Assembly (NCBI GenBank): GCA_963693085.1
Contig: OY856409.1
Span: 658,546,591 to 658,610,590, forward strand
DNA from: Alisma plantago-aquatica
Lineage: Eukaryota; Streptophyta; Magnoliopsida; Alismatales; Alismataceae
Length of the DNA: 64,000 bases
Reading direction: 5' to 3'
The position numbers were made by a program, and so were the translations under genes. Within the stretch, counting starts at the first letter, position 1; every line of letters starts with the position of its first letter. Positions 1 to 9,649 of this stretch are shown in pieces. Under the pieces are notes generated by a model. It was not told the origin of the DNA and did not search any database. It saw only the letters and a list, made by a program, of their open reading frames with translations.

Positions 1-90
1 TCATTCCAAAAATTCATAGTCTATTTTCTAAATATTCTTAATTGTCAAGCACCGTACTGAACCTAATCTTTCTATTTTCAGGTACTGTGC
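1..90 (+). other. Leader immediately upstream of gag, with splice-acceptor-like end
   Basis: This is untranslated leader between the off-window primer binding site and the gag ATG. A pyrimidine-rich stretch ending in CAG, followed by GT, stands at about 65-82 and resembles a plant 3' splice site just before the start codon. Whether an intron exists cannot be tested because the upstream donor is outside the window. Confidence 0.4.
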
Positions 91-1425
91 ATGGTGCAAA
101 CGCGTAGTACTAACTACGCAGGTCGGGCACCAGAGGTTCCGTTACTGACAAGACCTGAAGACGAAGACGGGTACAATCAAGATCATCTAGAGGATACATA
201 TTCTGAACCCGAGGAACAAGACAAGATGGAGGCCGAGCCACAGACTATATGGGAGAAGATAGAGGCTTCTTCCGCATCCACTTCAAAAGGGCCTATAAAG
301 AAGCAAGCACTCAACATACCTACATATAAGATTGATCCGGCTTTGATAAATCTGGTGAAGTCCAATGCTTTTCATGGACTAAAGAATGAGGATCCCGTCG
401 CGCACATAAGCCAGTTTGTGGAGAACTGTGACATGGTTAAAATCGATAGGTTTCCACAGGATACACTTTATCTTATGCTTTTCCCGAGTTCATTGGCGGG
501 AGCCGCGCGAGAATGGTTACATAATTTGGATGATGAGTTTGTAGAGTCATGGGACCATATGGTGGAGGTTTTCTTTGAGAGGTTCTTTCCTCCTGAGAAT
601 ACCAACGACATGATCAGGAAGATTCATAACTTTACCCAACAGGCAGGTGAGACATATTCTGAGACCTGGGAGAGATTTCAGGTCATGTTGAGGCGGTGCC
701 CACATCACGGGTTGGATAAAGAGACGCAGGTGAAGATCTTCTATTTTGCTCTTTCCGAGCACGATAGGAGTAATCTGGATTCAGCTGGGTCAGGATTCTT
801 TCTGAACAATACGGACACCAGATGCTGGGAGATACTAAAGAATATGGCTAGAAAGCAGTCATGGGGTGAGAGAGAAAGAGGCCCGGTAGAGCAAGTTCAA
901 GTAACAGGTGAGTCAAAGGCAATGAAAGAGCTGAATGAGAAGATGGATCTTCTCGCAAAGAAGCTACTGGAAAAGGAGGATAATGAGTCCGAGGATGAGG
1001 CTCAAGTCAAATACATGAGACAACAGCAAGGGTATAAGAACAATGATTATTCATGGAGAAAAGACAAAAAGTTCTCGTGGAAGGATCCAAACAATTTTCT
1101 GCAGGATCCGGATGCAAAACCCCAGCCAGCTATGGAGGACAAGAGCACAGAGCTGCTCAATCAAGTTATAAAGCAGAATCAAGAACTCATGGCTACTTTT
1201 GGCCAGCATATAAAGCAACAAGGAGAGTATATGAATAAATTTGGGCAAACACTGCAGAGCCATGGGGTGCAAATGAGGACCATTGAGACATCTATGGCAC
1301 AGATGGCTGCAGAGATAGCCAGTTTGAAGAAACCGGCACATCCAGGTTTTTTGGGAAACACCAATGTTCCGGGGGAAACCAGCAGGCAAAAGCCATCTTC
1401 CTCAGAAGCGGCAAGAAATTGTTGA
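91..1425 (+). CDS. gag: gag polyprotein of Athila-type element
   Basis: A 444-residue ORF starts with ATG at 91. Residues about 85-255 form the plant retrotransposon gag domain (Retrotrans_gag, PF03732 type): a helical core with AAREWLHNL, the FFERFFPPENT segment and ETYSETWERFQ. The protein would form the cytoplasmic virus-like particle. The C-terminal half is acidic and lysine-rich, then glutamine/methionine-rich with probable coiled-coil (LLNQVIKQNQELMATFGQH). I see no CCHC zinc knuckle. Near position 1410 the homologous reading continues in another frame (KKLLNPRVEETSTPQAE), so the stop at 1423-1425 follows a small indel, after which the frame runs to a TGA at about 1506 and on into protease. 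Gag and pol were probably one fused or closely linked frame originally. Confidence 0.9.
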   Translation: MVQTRSTNYAGRAPEVPLLTRPEDEDGYNQDHLEDTYSEPEEQDKMEAEPQTIWEKIEASSASTSKGPIKKQALNIPTYKIDPALINLVKSNAFHGLKNEDPVAHISQFVENCDMVKIDRFPQDTLYLMLFPSSLAGAAREWLHNLDDEFVESWDHMVEVFFERFFPPENTNDMIRKIHNFTQQAGETYSETWERFQVMLRRCPHHGLDKETQVKIFYFALSEHDRSNLDSAGSGFFLNNTDTRCWEILKNMARKQSWGERERGPVEQVQVTGESKAMKELNEKMDLLAKKLLEKEDNESEDEAQVKYMRQQQGYKNNDYSWRKDKKFSWKDPNNFLQDPDAKPQPAMEDKSTELLNQVIKQNQELMATFGQHIKQQGEYMNKFGQTLQSHGVQMRTIETSMAQMAAEIASLKKPAHPGFLGNTNVPGETSRQKPSSSEAARNC

Positions 1426-1526
1426 ATCCAAGGGTCGAGGAGACAAGCACACCACAGGCTGAGATAGAAGGTGAAGCCAATGAGGAGCTGCCACCACCAG
1501 TCACATGACAGGTTGATGACACAGCC

Positions 1527-2117
1527 GTGGATGATACTGAAGAACAAGTTGCAGAGGAGGAACCTCAGAAAAAGACACCTTATGTGCCACCTCACCAAAG
1601 GGCACAAGCGGTCCCGGTCCCTTATCCAAACAGTGCCAAGGCAAGGAAGGTAGATGCGCAATTTAAGAAGTTCTTATACAGTTTCAGGAAGCTTTCAGTC
1701 AATATCCCTTTACTGGAAGCCATTGAGCAAATTCCTTCATACGGGAAATTTCTAAAGGACATTATCACAAAGAAGAGGAGAATTCCGGATACAGAGGTTG
1801 TCGTGCTCAAAGAGCAAGTGAGTGCCTTCATCATGGGCACTTTTCCACCAAAGAGACAAGATCCAGGCTGCTTTAACATTTCTTGTTATATTGTAAAAGT
1901 TAAATTTGGTGAAGCGTTATGTGACTCAGGGGCAAGCATAAACTTGATGCCCCTTTCTACATTCAAAAAGCTGGGATTGAAGGAGTCACGACCAAGCAAT
2001 ATGACTATTCAATTGGCGGATAACTCTTTGGTAAAACCTTATGGAATATGTGAAGATGTGTTAGTAAAGGTGGATAGGTTTGTCTTTCCGGCAGATTTTG
2101 TAGTTATGGAGATGTAG
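1527..2117 (+). pseudogene. pol: pol part 1: aspartic protease region
   Basis: This segment is the gag-pol linker and retroviral-type aspartic protease. The linker (FLYSFRKLSVNIPLLEAIEQ and following, near the start) is characteristic of Athila-type polyproteins. The catalytic motif CDSGASINLMP lies about two thirds along and has the expected D-S/T-G core. The frame is shared with the upstream residue stretch after gag and with the next pol segment: upstream it is interrupted by a TGA at about 1506, and it ends in TAG at 2115-2117, after which the protease reading resumes without shift (DEHGNELLLGHPFQAT). The ATG at 1527 is therefore only the first methionine after a stop, not a native start. 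The protease would cleave the gag-pol polyprotein inside the particle. Confidence 0.88.
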
Positions 2118-2171
2118 GATGAACATGGCAATGAGCTGTTACTTGGACATCCTTTCCAAGCTACAGCCGAC

Positions 2172-3260
2172 ATGATCTTAGAGATGGGAAGAGGTCGCTT
2201 GACTTTGGGCATAGCCGATGACCGCTTTGAGATGGTCATGCCTTCTAGTACTGTGTCATCTAAAGCAAAGGAACAATGCATTATGGTAAAACATCTAGAT
2301 AGTAACATCTCACTCTGTCTTGGGAAGCCATTTCTGGACATGGCTCATGTGATGAGCAAGGTGGACAACGGAACTTTGGCTGTGGATATCATGGAGCAGA
2401 CCAAAGTAGTTTCTCTATGCAAAGCTGTAGGATTCCCGAATGATGAGGAGGAGGACATTCCGCCTTCCATGGAAGATGATGTTATTGTTATTTCTATTTT
2501 TGATGCATACCCAGAATTTCCATTGGAGGCTTGTTTGGTAAATATTACACATGATTGGATGAGGAGAAAATCACTCAAGGAGTGCGCCAAGATGCTCCAC
2601 ATGCTTCCATGCTTCTATGCGAGGCATTATGAAGATCTAGGTGAACTTCCCCCGCCACTTCGATCATCTTTGATAAGTCCTCCGGATCTAGAATTAAAGC
2701 CGCTACCACCGCATCTCAAATATGTCTTCCTAGATGAGGAGGACAAGTTACCAGTGATCATATCTGCTTATTTGAGTGCGGAAGAGGAAGATCAACTGTT
2801 GATAGTGCTGAAGAACCACCGAGGAGCTTTTGGGTGGTCCGTTGCAGATATCAAGGGGATTTCCCCTACTCTATGTCAGCACAAGATTCGGCTCGAGAAG
2901 GGAGCCAAGCCCGTGATTCAACCTCAACGACGTCTCAATCCAAGCACGATGGAGGTTGTGAAGAAGGAGGCCATTAAAATTCTTGCTGCAGGTATTATTT
3001 ACGCCATATCAGACTCGACATGGGTGAGTCCCACACAGGTAGTCCCTAAGAAGGGGGGAATTACTGTCACCCAAAATATATTGAATGAACCTGTCACCAC
3101 CCGATTGGTAACCAGGTGGCGAGTTTGTATTGATTACCGTCGTTTGAATGCCGCCATGCTAAAGGATCACTTTCCTTTACCTTTCATTGATCAAATCCTA
3201 GAGCGTCTTGCCAGCCGATCACACTTCTATTTTCTAGACGGGTACTCGGGGTACAACTAG
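2172..3260 (+). pseudogene. pol: pol part 2: protease end to N-terminal reverse transcriptase
   Basis: This continues the same frame as the protease segment. It holds the end of protease, a linker ending near KNHRGAFGWSVADIKGI, and the front half of reverse transcriptase: HKIRLEKGAKPV, then GIIYAISDSTWVSPTQVVPK, then WRVCIDYRRLNAAMLKDHFP with the fingers/palm motifs of Ty3/gypsy enzymes, ending in FLDGYSGYN. A TAG at 3258-3260 stands where family members have glutamine (YSGYNQ). Reading continues in the same frame after it, so one C-to-T change at a CAG explains the break. The role is copying element RNA into DNA in cytoplasmic particles. Confidence 0.92.
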
Positions 3261-3275
3261 ATCTCGATTGATCCT

Positions 3276-5588
3276 TTGGATCAAGAGAAATCTACTTTCA
3301 CTTGTCCCTACGGTACTTTCGCGTACCGCCGAATGCCTTTTGGTTTATGCAATTCACCTGTAACGTTTCAACGTTGTATGCTCGCCATATTTTCTGACAT
3401 GGTGGAGCGTTGTCTCGAGGTTTTTATGGATGATTTTTCGGTGTATGGTGCATCGTTTGATGAATGTCTCTATAATTTGGACAAATTTTTACAGCGCTGT
3501 GAGGACACACACTTGGTCCTCAACTGGGAGAAATGTCACATAATGGTGACTGAGGGGATAGTGCTAGGACACAAGGTGTCTAGCAAAGGCTTAGAGGTAG
3601 ATCCGGTCAAAATTGAAGTCATTTCCAAGTTGCCCCCACCCAATTCTATTAAAGGGGTAAGAAGTTTCTTGGGACACGTCGGGTTCTATCGTCGATTTAT
3701 AAAAGATTTTTCTAAAATCGCGAAACCTCTATCCGAGCTTTTAGAGAAAGACGCTGTTTTTTATTTTAATGACAAGTGTCTACATGCGTTCGACGTGTTG
3801 AAGGAAAAACGGATTTCTGCACCGGTTGTTCAAACACCGGATTGGACGAAACCGTTCGAACTAATGTGTGACGCTTCGGACTTTGCGGTAGGAGCTGTTT
3901 TGGGGCAGCGGGTGGACAATAAACCCACCGTGATTTTCTACACTTTGAAAACCTTGAATGATGCCCAACTAAATTATACAACTACTGAAAAAGAATTACT
4001 CACTGTTGTTTTTGCTTTTGAAAAATTCCGGCAGTATTTAATTGGATCTAAGGTAGTTTTATGGACTGACCATGCCGCAATTAAATACTTAATGGAGAAA
4101 AAAGACGCAAAGCCTAGACTCATTAGGTGGATTTTGCTCCTACAAGAATTCGACATCGAAATCAAGGATAGATCTGGGATTGAAAACGTTGTTGCTGATC
4201 ATTTGTCTAGGTTAGAAAGGGTGGATGAAAAAGATTTACATATACCCATAACCGAGACGTTTCTGGATGAACAGATTTTGAAAATTAACTCTAAGGATCC
4301 TTGGTTTGCTGAGATTGTAAACTATTTAGCTTGCGGGATCATCCCGGAGGATTGGTCATATCAGGAGAAGAAGAGATTCTTCCATTCTTTGCGATATTAT
4401 TTTTGGGATGACCCGATTCTTCTTAAGCAATGCAGGGACGATATCTTACGCAGGTGTGTGCCAGAAGTGGAGTACGAGAGCGTTTTACGTCATTGCCACG
4501 CATCACCTACGGGAGGACACCATGCCAGCTCGCGTACGGCAGCAAAAGTTCTGGAAAGTGGCCTTTATTGGCCAACTTTGTTTCGAGATGCCTACGAGTT
4601 TTTAAGGCAATGCAATTCCTTCCAACGAGCCAGTAATATCTCAAAGAGACAGGAAATGCCCCTGAATGTGTTTCAGGAAGTAGATGTATTCGATTTGTGG
4701 GGTGTAGATTTCATGGGACCCTTCGTGTCCTCAAATTCCAATTTATATATCTTGTTAGCAGTTGATTATGTGTCGAAGTGGGTGGAAGCAATACCCACAA
4801 GGACTAATGATTCCACTGTAGTGTGGAGATTCGTGAAAGAAAATATTTTCTGCAGGTTTGGGGTGCCCCGAATGATAATCAGTGATGGGGGTACGCATTT
4901 TAGGAATAAAAAATTCTCTGCAATATTGAAGAAATGTGGGGTTAAGCACAACATAGGTACCCCATATCATCCGCAAACTCAAGGCCAGGTGGAGGTCTCC
5001 AACTGTGAAATTAAGAAGATTTTAGAGCGTACGGTGGCGTCCACGAGGAAGAACTGGAGTGCCCTACTGCCGGATGCTCTGTGGGCATACATGACGACGT
5101 ATAAAACACCTATAGGCACCATGCCTTTTAGGTTGGCGTATGGCCGGGCTTGTCACCTACTGGTAGAGTTGGAGCACAAGGCGCATTGGGCGCTAAGAAG
5201 GCTAAACCTGAGTTACAATGAAGCGGGAAGGAAGAGATTGCTGGAATTGAATGAGTTAGATGAGCTACGGATGATGGCATATGAGAACGCACAGATATAC
5301 AAGGAGCGCACAAAGCTGATCCACGAATGCCACATCCAGTTGTGCACGTTCAAAAAGGGAGACAGTGTTTTGTTGTTCAATTCACGACTCAAGTTGCATC
5401 CCGGGAAGCTAAAATTCTGGTGGAGTGGACCGTTCGTGGTAGAGGAGGTCAAACCACACGGCGCGATCTTAGTGCGTGATGGTGATACCACATTCTTGGT
5501 AAATGGACAAAGGTTGAAGCTCTATTTTGATGACAACTACAAGAGGAAGGTGAATGAGGTCAAACTCATTTCCATTCCGGAGACATGA
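3276..5588 (+). CDS. pol: pol part 3: reverse transcriptase, RNase H, integrase
   Basis: A 770-residue uninterrupted frame continues pol after the TAG at 3258-3260. Reverse transcriptase covers residues 1-150 with the catalytic motif FMDDFSVYG at 50-58. RNase H follows from [14 protein letters not shown] (198-211) through [21 protein letters not shown], ending at VADHLSRL. Integrase starts with its zinc-binding region at about 400-450, where the second cysteine of the usual C-x2-C is Phe449 (QCNSFQR), which would weaken metal binding. The DDE core is visible as D478 (GVDFMGPF), D537 (IISDGGTHF) and E573 (GQVEVSN). The C-terminus [20 protein letters not shown] is typical of Athila. The native start lies upstream in the other pol segments; TGA at 5586-5588 is the natural end. 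Confidence 0.93.
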   Translation: MDQEKSTFTCPYGTFAYRRMPFGLCNSPVTFQRCMLAIFSDMVERCLEVFMDDFSVYGASFDECLYNLDKFLQRCEDTHLVLNWEKCHIMVTEGIVLGHKVSSKGLEVDPVKIEVISKLPPPNSIKGVRSFLGHVGFYRRFIKDFSKIAKPLSELLEKDAVFYFNDKCLHAFDVLKEKRISAPVVQTPDWTKPFELMCDASDFAVGAVLGQRVDNKPTVIFYTLKTLNDAQLNYTTTEKELLTVVFAFEKFRQYLIGSKVVLWTDHAAIKYLMEKKDAKPRLIRWILLLQEFDIEIKDRSGIENVVADHLSRLERVDEKDLHIPITETFLDEQILKINSKDPWFAEIVNYLACGIIPEDWSYQEKKRFFHSLRYYFWDDPILLKQCRDDILRRCVPEVEYESVLRHCHASPTGGHHASSRTAAKVLESGLYWPTLFRDAYEFLRQCNSFQRASNISKRQEMPLNVFQEVDVFDLWGVDFMGPFVSSNSNLYILLAVDYVSKWVEAIPTRTNDSTVVWRFVKENIFCRFGVPRMIISDGGTHFRNKKFSAILKKCGVKHNIGTPYHPQTQGQVEVSNCEIKKILERTVASTRKNWSALLPDALWAYMTTYKTPIGTMPFRLAYGRACHLLVELEHKAHWALRRLNLSYNEAGRKRLLELNELDELRMMAYENAQIYKERTKLIHECHIQLCTFKKGDSVLLFNSRLKLHPGKLKFWWSGPFVVEEVKPHGAILVRDGDTTFLVNGQRLKLYFDDNYKRKVNEVKLISIPET

Positions 5589-5760
5589 GGTGCCGAAAGC
5601 CGTCTAGCCTAAGACGTTAAATAAGGGCGCTTGTTGGGAGGCAACCCAACCATTGGTACTTTAGTTTAGTTCATTTACATAATTAGTTTAATTTGTTTTT
5701 ACTTAGTTTTTAGTATAAAAAAGATATCGTGATCGGTTTGTTCTTTGTGCAGGATGAGGC
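5589..5760 (+). other. Post-pol conserved segment with hairpin and acceptor-like site
   Basis: Directly after pol, a segment resembling one that follows pol in many Athila-type elements contains a perfect hairpin: GTTGGG at 5633-5638, loop AGGCAA, CCCAAC at 5645-5650. Downstream, a T-rich tract ending in GTGCAG at about 5737-5753 looks like a plant 3' splice acceptor and could serve a spliced mRNA for ORF3. The hairpin is seen; the splicing role is inference. Confidence 0.55.
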
Positions 5761-5763
5761 AGA

Positions 5764-6205
5764 GTCGATACCATCGACACACTGGTCGATGGTATCGACC
5801 ATGGAACATGTTGATGACTGCAGATCTCGCGCTGCGTCGATACCATCGACGGCCTCGTCGATGGTATCGACGAACCTACAGGCAGATCACAAGATTAAGG
5901 TCAATGGTATCAACATGCCAGTCGATACCATCGAGATCTCTGAAGATTTACAGAAGAAATCGACTCAGTGAAGTCGATACCATCGACGGGCGTGTTGATG
6001 GTATCGAAACTTTCAAGTGAAAAAGGCGGCGGCCGGTCTCGCGAGGATTTACCCTAATCAGGATAGTCGATACTATCGACTCACATCGATGGTATCGACC
6101 ATCCACGTCACCGATCCGCGCGAATGAATCAACGACGATTGTGGCATCCACGTCATCGATCCGGGTGAAGCGTCGATACCATCGACCCATGTTGATGGTA
6201 TTGAC
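5764..6205. repeat. Array of 12 odd palindromes GTCGAT-ACC-ATCGAC, mostly hairpin pairs
   Basis: Twelve copies, exact or with one to three changes, of the 15-mer GTCGATACCATCGAC or its reverse complement start at 5764, 5785, 5836, 5857, 5900, 5921, 5973, 5994, 6066, 6085, 6172 and 6191. Each unit is itself a 6-3-6 palindrome (GTCGAT / ATCGAC around ACC or GGT). They come in six pairs of opposite orientation, 19-21 bases start to start, so each pair can form a 15-bp stem with a short loop. Degraded halves continue to about 6280. Frames crossing the array encode only repeat-derived peptides and I see no gene here. Confidence 0.93.
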
Positions 6206-6495
6206 ACGTCAGCGATCCGGGTTTCAAGATCCAGCCATCGACAACTGTTGATACTCGCGATGGGGGCGGATAGCATCGACGGGCCAACAGTGGCGTCAGC
6301 CAAGTCTATTTAAGGAGATTCATTACGTCAGTTGACGTCACACCTTTAGAGCGATCTCCTCCCTTTGCGCCGAGCACTCCCCCGAGCCGTCCAAGTCTGA
6401 AGAAAAGCAGCATCGAGCGACGATCTTCACCGAGCGGAGATTTGATTCTCCAATCTGCACTGAGCTCTTTCTCTAATCCCTTTTCTCTCACAACC
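6206..6495 (+). other. Leader of the env-position ORF
   Basis: Untranslated spacer between the palindrome array and ORF3. It holds a few degraded half-motifs (to about 6280), a CT-rich stretch at 6350-6490 and no ORF of its own. The ATG at 6496 sits in a good plant context (AACCATGG). Confidence 0.5.
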
Positions 6496-8080
6496 ATGGT
6501 GCATGTTGCTGGAGCGTCATCCTCTCGTGCGAATCCGATGGATATCACGGAGTTCGTGCCACCTCCTCCTGCGTCGGTATCACGCCCGCGCATGATCCAC
6601 TCATCTACGGAGGTGAAGAAGATCTATGAAGAGATCTTGAAGAGGAAGATGGAGCCTACCCGGTATGTGGACCGGGAGATGATCTGAAATCTCGGATTTG
6701 AGGCCAACTTGGCCTACGTACTACAGGGGCAGGCAAAACGCACAAGTCGGAGGCCCGATGAGTTACAGTACCATGCCGATGGCCAGTCGTTTTTCGGCGA
6801 GTGGCCAACATACAAAGAGTTGGTGGCGGAATTCATGGCGTCACTTGACGTCTACGTCGTGCCCAACGACGTCGTAGCCACCAATCGTGAGTGGATCCAG
6901 GGTCGGGTGTCCTTCTGGCTATACAACCACGACTACACCCTCACGCTCAAGCAGTTCAACAGGATTTTCAACTGGAGCCATTCTCAATACGACCACCGGC
7001 GACCGCACAACCGCACCGATTACGACAAAATCTTCGCCGAGCTGGTGACGGTGCCGGTGGGCAAGTTAGTGAGCTACCACAATGCTGTGCTAGCGGATTT
7101 CGAGCACCCATTCGTCTGGGTACTACACTGGATATTGAGTTCTACACTTTTTGATCGTGGTGATCTGGCGCTGAGCAAATTTCAGGAGACAGATCTTTTC
7201 TTCTTATATCAGCTTCTGAAGTGCCAAGAATGCAACTGGGGTGCCTTCTTCCTGCAGCGGGTTCTGGCGGTGAAGAGGAGTACGAGGAAGGCCCCGATTC
7301 ATTTCGGCGGGCTCATCACCAAGTTGGCACATTACCTCCGGCTCAACTTCTCTACTATGACTGCTTTCCACAAAGAGCAAGGTGAACGTGCAACATCTGC
7401 ACCGTTCTAACCTTATTCTTCTGTGGGATGGTTTGGCGTATGCACACTGCCACGTCAACCACACTTACCAGGAGTGCGCGCTGCCCGATCCGGTCTTCCA
7501 CATCGACGGTGCGCAGCATTTCCGGTGGCCAATCATAGCCATCGCAGACTCCGATGAAGAAGGCGGCGACGACGGAAATGATGACGAGGCTGCGGAGGAC
7601 GAGGAGGCATTTACACCTCTTCGAGCACGAGTGGCACCACGGAAGCGTCCTCGGATGCATCCGGGTGCATCTTCATCATCTCAGCCTACTCCGCCACCAC
7701 CACCGCCCTCGCAGCCAAGTGAGGATGTATATTCCATGCAGGGCATGTACACTATGCTACACGATATACAACAGTCGCAGCAGCAACAAATGGGGATGTA
7801 TACCGGTATTCAAGACACTACGAACCGGATACTGGACAACCAAAGGGCGATGTTCGAGAATGAGCGCCTCCTCCTTGACAACCAACAATAGATACATGAT
7901 CGGTTGTATCAGATGGAGATGCAGCAGGAGCCCTTCTACGACCACTATTGGAGCCAAAATTATTTTGGAGGTTATCCACAACCTCCACCCAGGGCCCAGT
8001 TTGATCCAAGCTTCCAAGGGGAGTATCCTTCTTGGGACCCCACGGCTCCGCAGTACCCACCTCCACCACCACAGGAGTGA
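6496..8080 (+). pseudogene. Third ORF of Athila-type element (env position, ATHILA ORF-1-like)
   Basis: Translation from ATG 6496 gives a protein of about 525 residues if read through a TGA at 6685-6687, a frameshift near 7379 and a TAG at 7889-7891, each followed at once by continuing homologous-looking sequence. The middle part (VSFWLYNHDYTLTLKQFNRI, FNWSHSQYDHRRPHNRTDYD, HWILSSTLFDRGD) resembles the globular domain of plant ORFs annotated as ATHILA ORF-1 or putative plant transposon protein. The C-terminus has an acidic run, a proline run, a glutamine-rich coiled-coil-like segment (DIQQSQQQQMGMY) and an aromatic/proline tail ending at TGA 8078-8080. I see no signal peptide or convincing membrane segment, so an envelope function is not supported; its real role is unknown. 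Confidence 0.75.
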
Positions 8081-9649
8081 TCTGGTATCACTGTTCCAAT
8101 CTTTAAGTTTGTTTTTGACTATGAGGCCATAGTCGAATTCAAGCTTAGGGGGGTAGTTGGAACAACTTTATCTTTTACTATTTTTAGTTTTTAACTTTAT
8201 TGTTTTTGTTCTTGTTATTTGTTTCTTGCATTTTTAGTTTTTGTAGGATCCACATGCTATCTAATGTAATCGTGGATGTCATAAAGTTTGTGTCATCTCA
8301 TTAATGGTGCATGGGAAAATCAAGGGAAATTAAAAAAAAATTGTTTGTTTGTTTGGAAAGCTGTCTTGTTTAACCTTGGGAACATATCCTACGAAAATGA
8401 TTGGTTTTGTCAACTTTAAAACAAAATTTCACAACTGTACTCCTAATGATTCATGAAAGTGGACGGAAATGGTTGTTTGAGCCTAAACTGACCAAATGGT
8501 AATGAGACTCTAATTGGATGTAAGAGAGAGAAACCTCTTAACTACTACACATGTCAGTAAGGAGAGACACATAATATCTTTCTAAGGTTCAGTCATCTAA
8601 TCTTGTGATCTTTCCACCTCATTAATGTTCACAATCCATCAATAAAGGAAGTATTCTACAGTTTTAACCTCTTTGATTGCATTGCACGTAGATATGGCTT
8701 GCATTAATTCTTTTTCCATATGTTTTGCATAAAAGAAAAAAAAATTAGAATAGTGATACATGCACATTACACTTAGGTGCATGCCATGTAATTTCATTCA
8801 TAATCATCATGCATAAAGTATATCATATATCTCAATTTTTCTCCAATGGTGAATTAAATTGTTCCATACCTTCTAAATAGTGCAAATTTCTGAATTAGGA
8901 AGAAAAATAAGCCCGATAAAATATTCATTATCAATTATGGATATAAAGGGTTGAAAAAGAAAAGAAAAAATCTGAAAGAAAATCTGCATAATGAAAAAAA
9001 AAGAGTTATGTAGAAGCAACAAGAATAAGAAGGAGAAAGGAACATAATATCACCTGCATTTCGAGATAATTGAGTACATGATGTAGCTTAATTAGATGTC
9101 CATTTCATTTTGAGATGGATGGTTAGTACATGCATCATTGCACCCAATTTTAGGCATTAGGGCATTTTTTCATGTGCATTTGCATCATTTAGGACATTTT
9201 TGTTTTATGCATGTTGAAACTGTGTAATACTTCCACTTTCTTCCATGAACCACCCATCTTCATCCATCCGTTGCTCGGATTGGTAGGCCACCGTGAATTT
9301 CTCCTCACTAGTGTATATCAGGAGAGCTGCTTCCATGTAGATGGTAGTTAGGGCGAGCAACGTAGTATAGGAGATCACAAGATGCACCAAGTCTGAACTG
9401 GCGAATTTTATTATGTTAACTGCCTTATGTGATAGTGTTCATCAGTTTTGAGGTCGATTTCTCTTATGGATGATTACTGTCGCCTTCAGGGTAATCACCG
9501 TTCTGTGGTTAGAGAGGACCGGTATGTGAATGTCCGGTGGGAGTCATATGGGATGTTGGTTGTGGTGTGTTGTTCTTCAGTTGACATTAGCAATTCTATT
9601 CTAAGGATTAGTTGCTCGAGGGCAAGCAACGTTCAAGCTTAGGGGAGTT
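8081..9649 (+). other. Long 3' untranslated spacer with two near-identical polypurine tracts
   Basis: About 1.6 kb of AT-rich non-coding element sequence lies between ORF3 and the LTR. Two polypurine tracts share the 14-mer TTCAAGCTTAGGGG: one at 8139-8153 right after ORF3 and one at 9633-9647 right before the LTR. The second is the expected primer for plus-strand DNA synthesis; the first is an internal copy. Short ORFs in the rest of this stretch have no recognisable similarity. Confidence 0.7.

Noticed and set aside
183..5491. Minus-strand ORFs within gag and pol of the first element
   Set aside because: They are shadows of the + strand coding sequence and have no domain similarity.
5764..6205. 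Regular short palindromic repeats resembling a CRISPR array
   Set aside because: Repeat spacing between pairs is irregular, the units alternate in orientation, the pair spacers are only 4-6 bases, and the setting is a plant retrotransposon.
5729..6303. Open frames across the palindrome array with repeated SIPST / MVST peptides
   Set aside because: The peptides are direct translations of the repeat in several frames on both strands; there is no independent coding signal.
6496..8080. Envelope protein of an endogenous plant retrovirus
   Set aside because: Position is suggestive, but no signal peptide, membrane anchor or cleavage site is visible.
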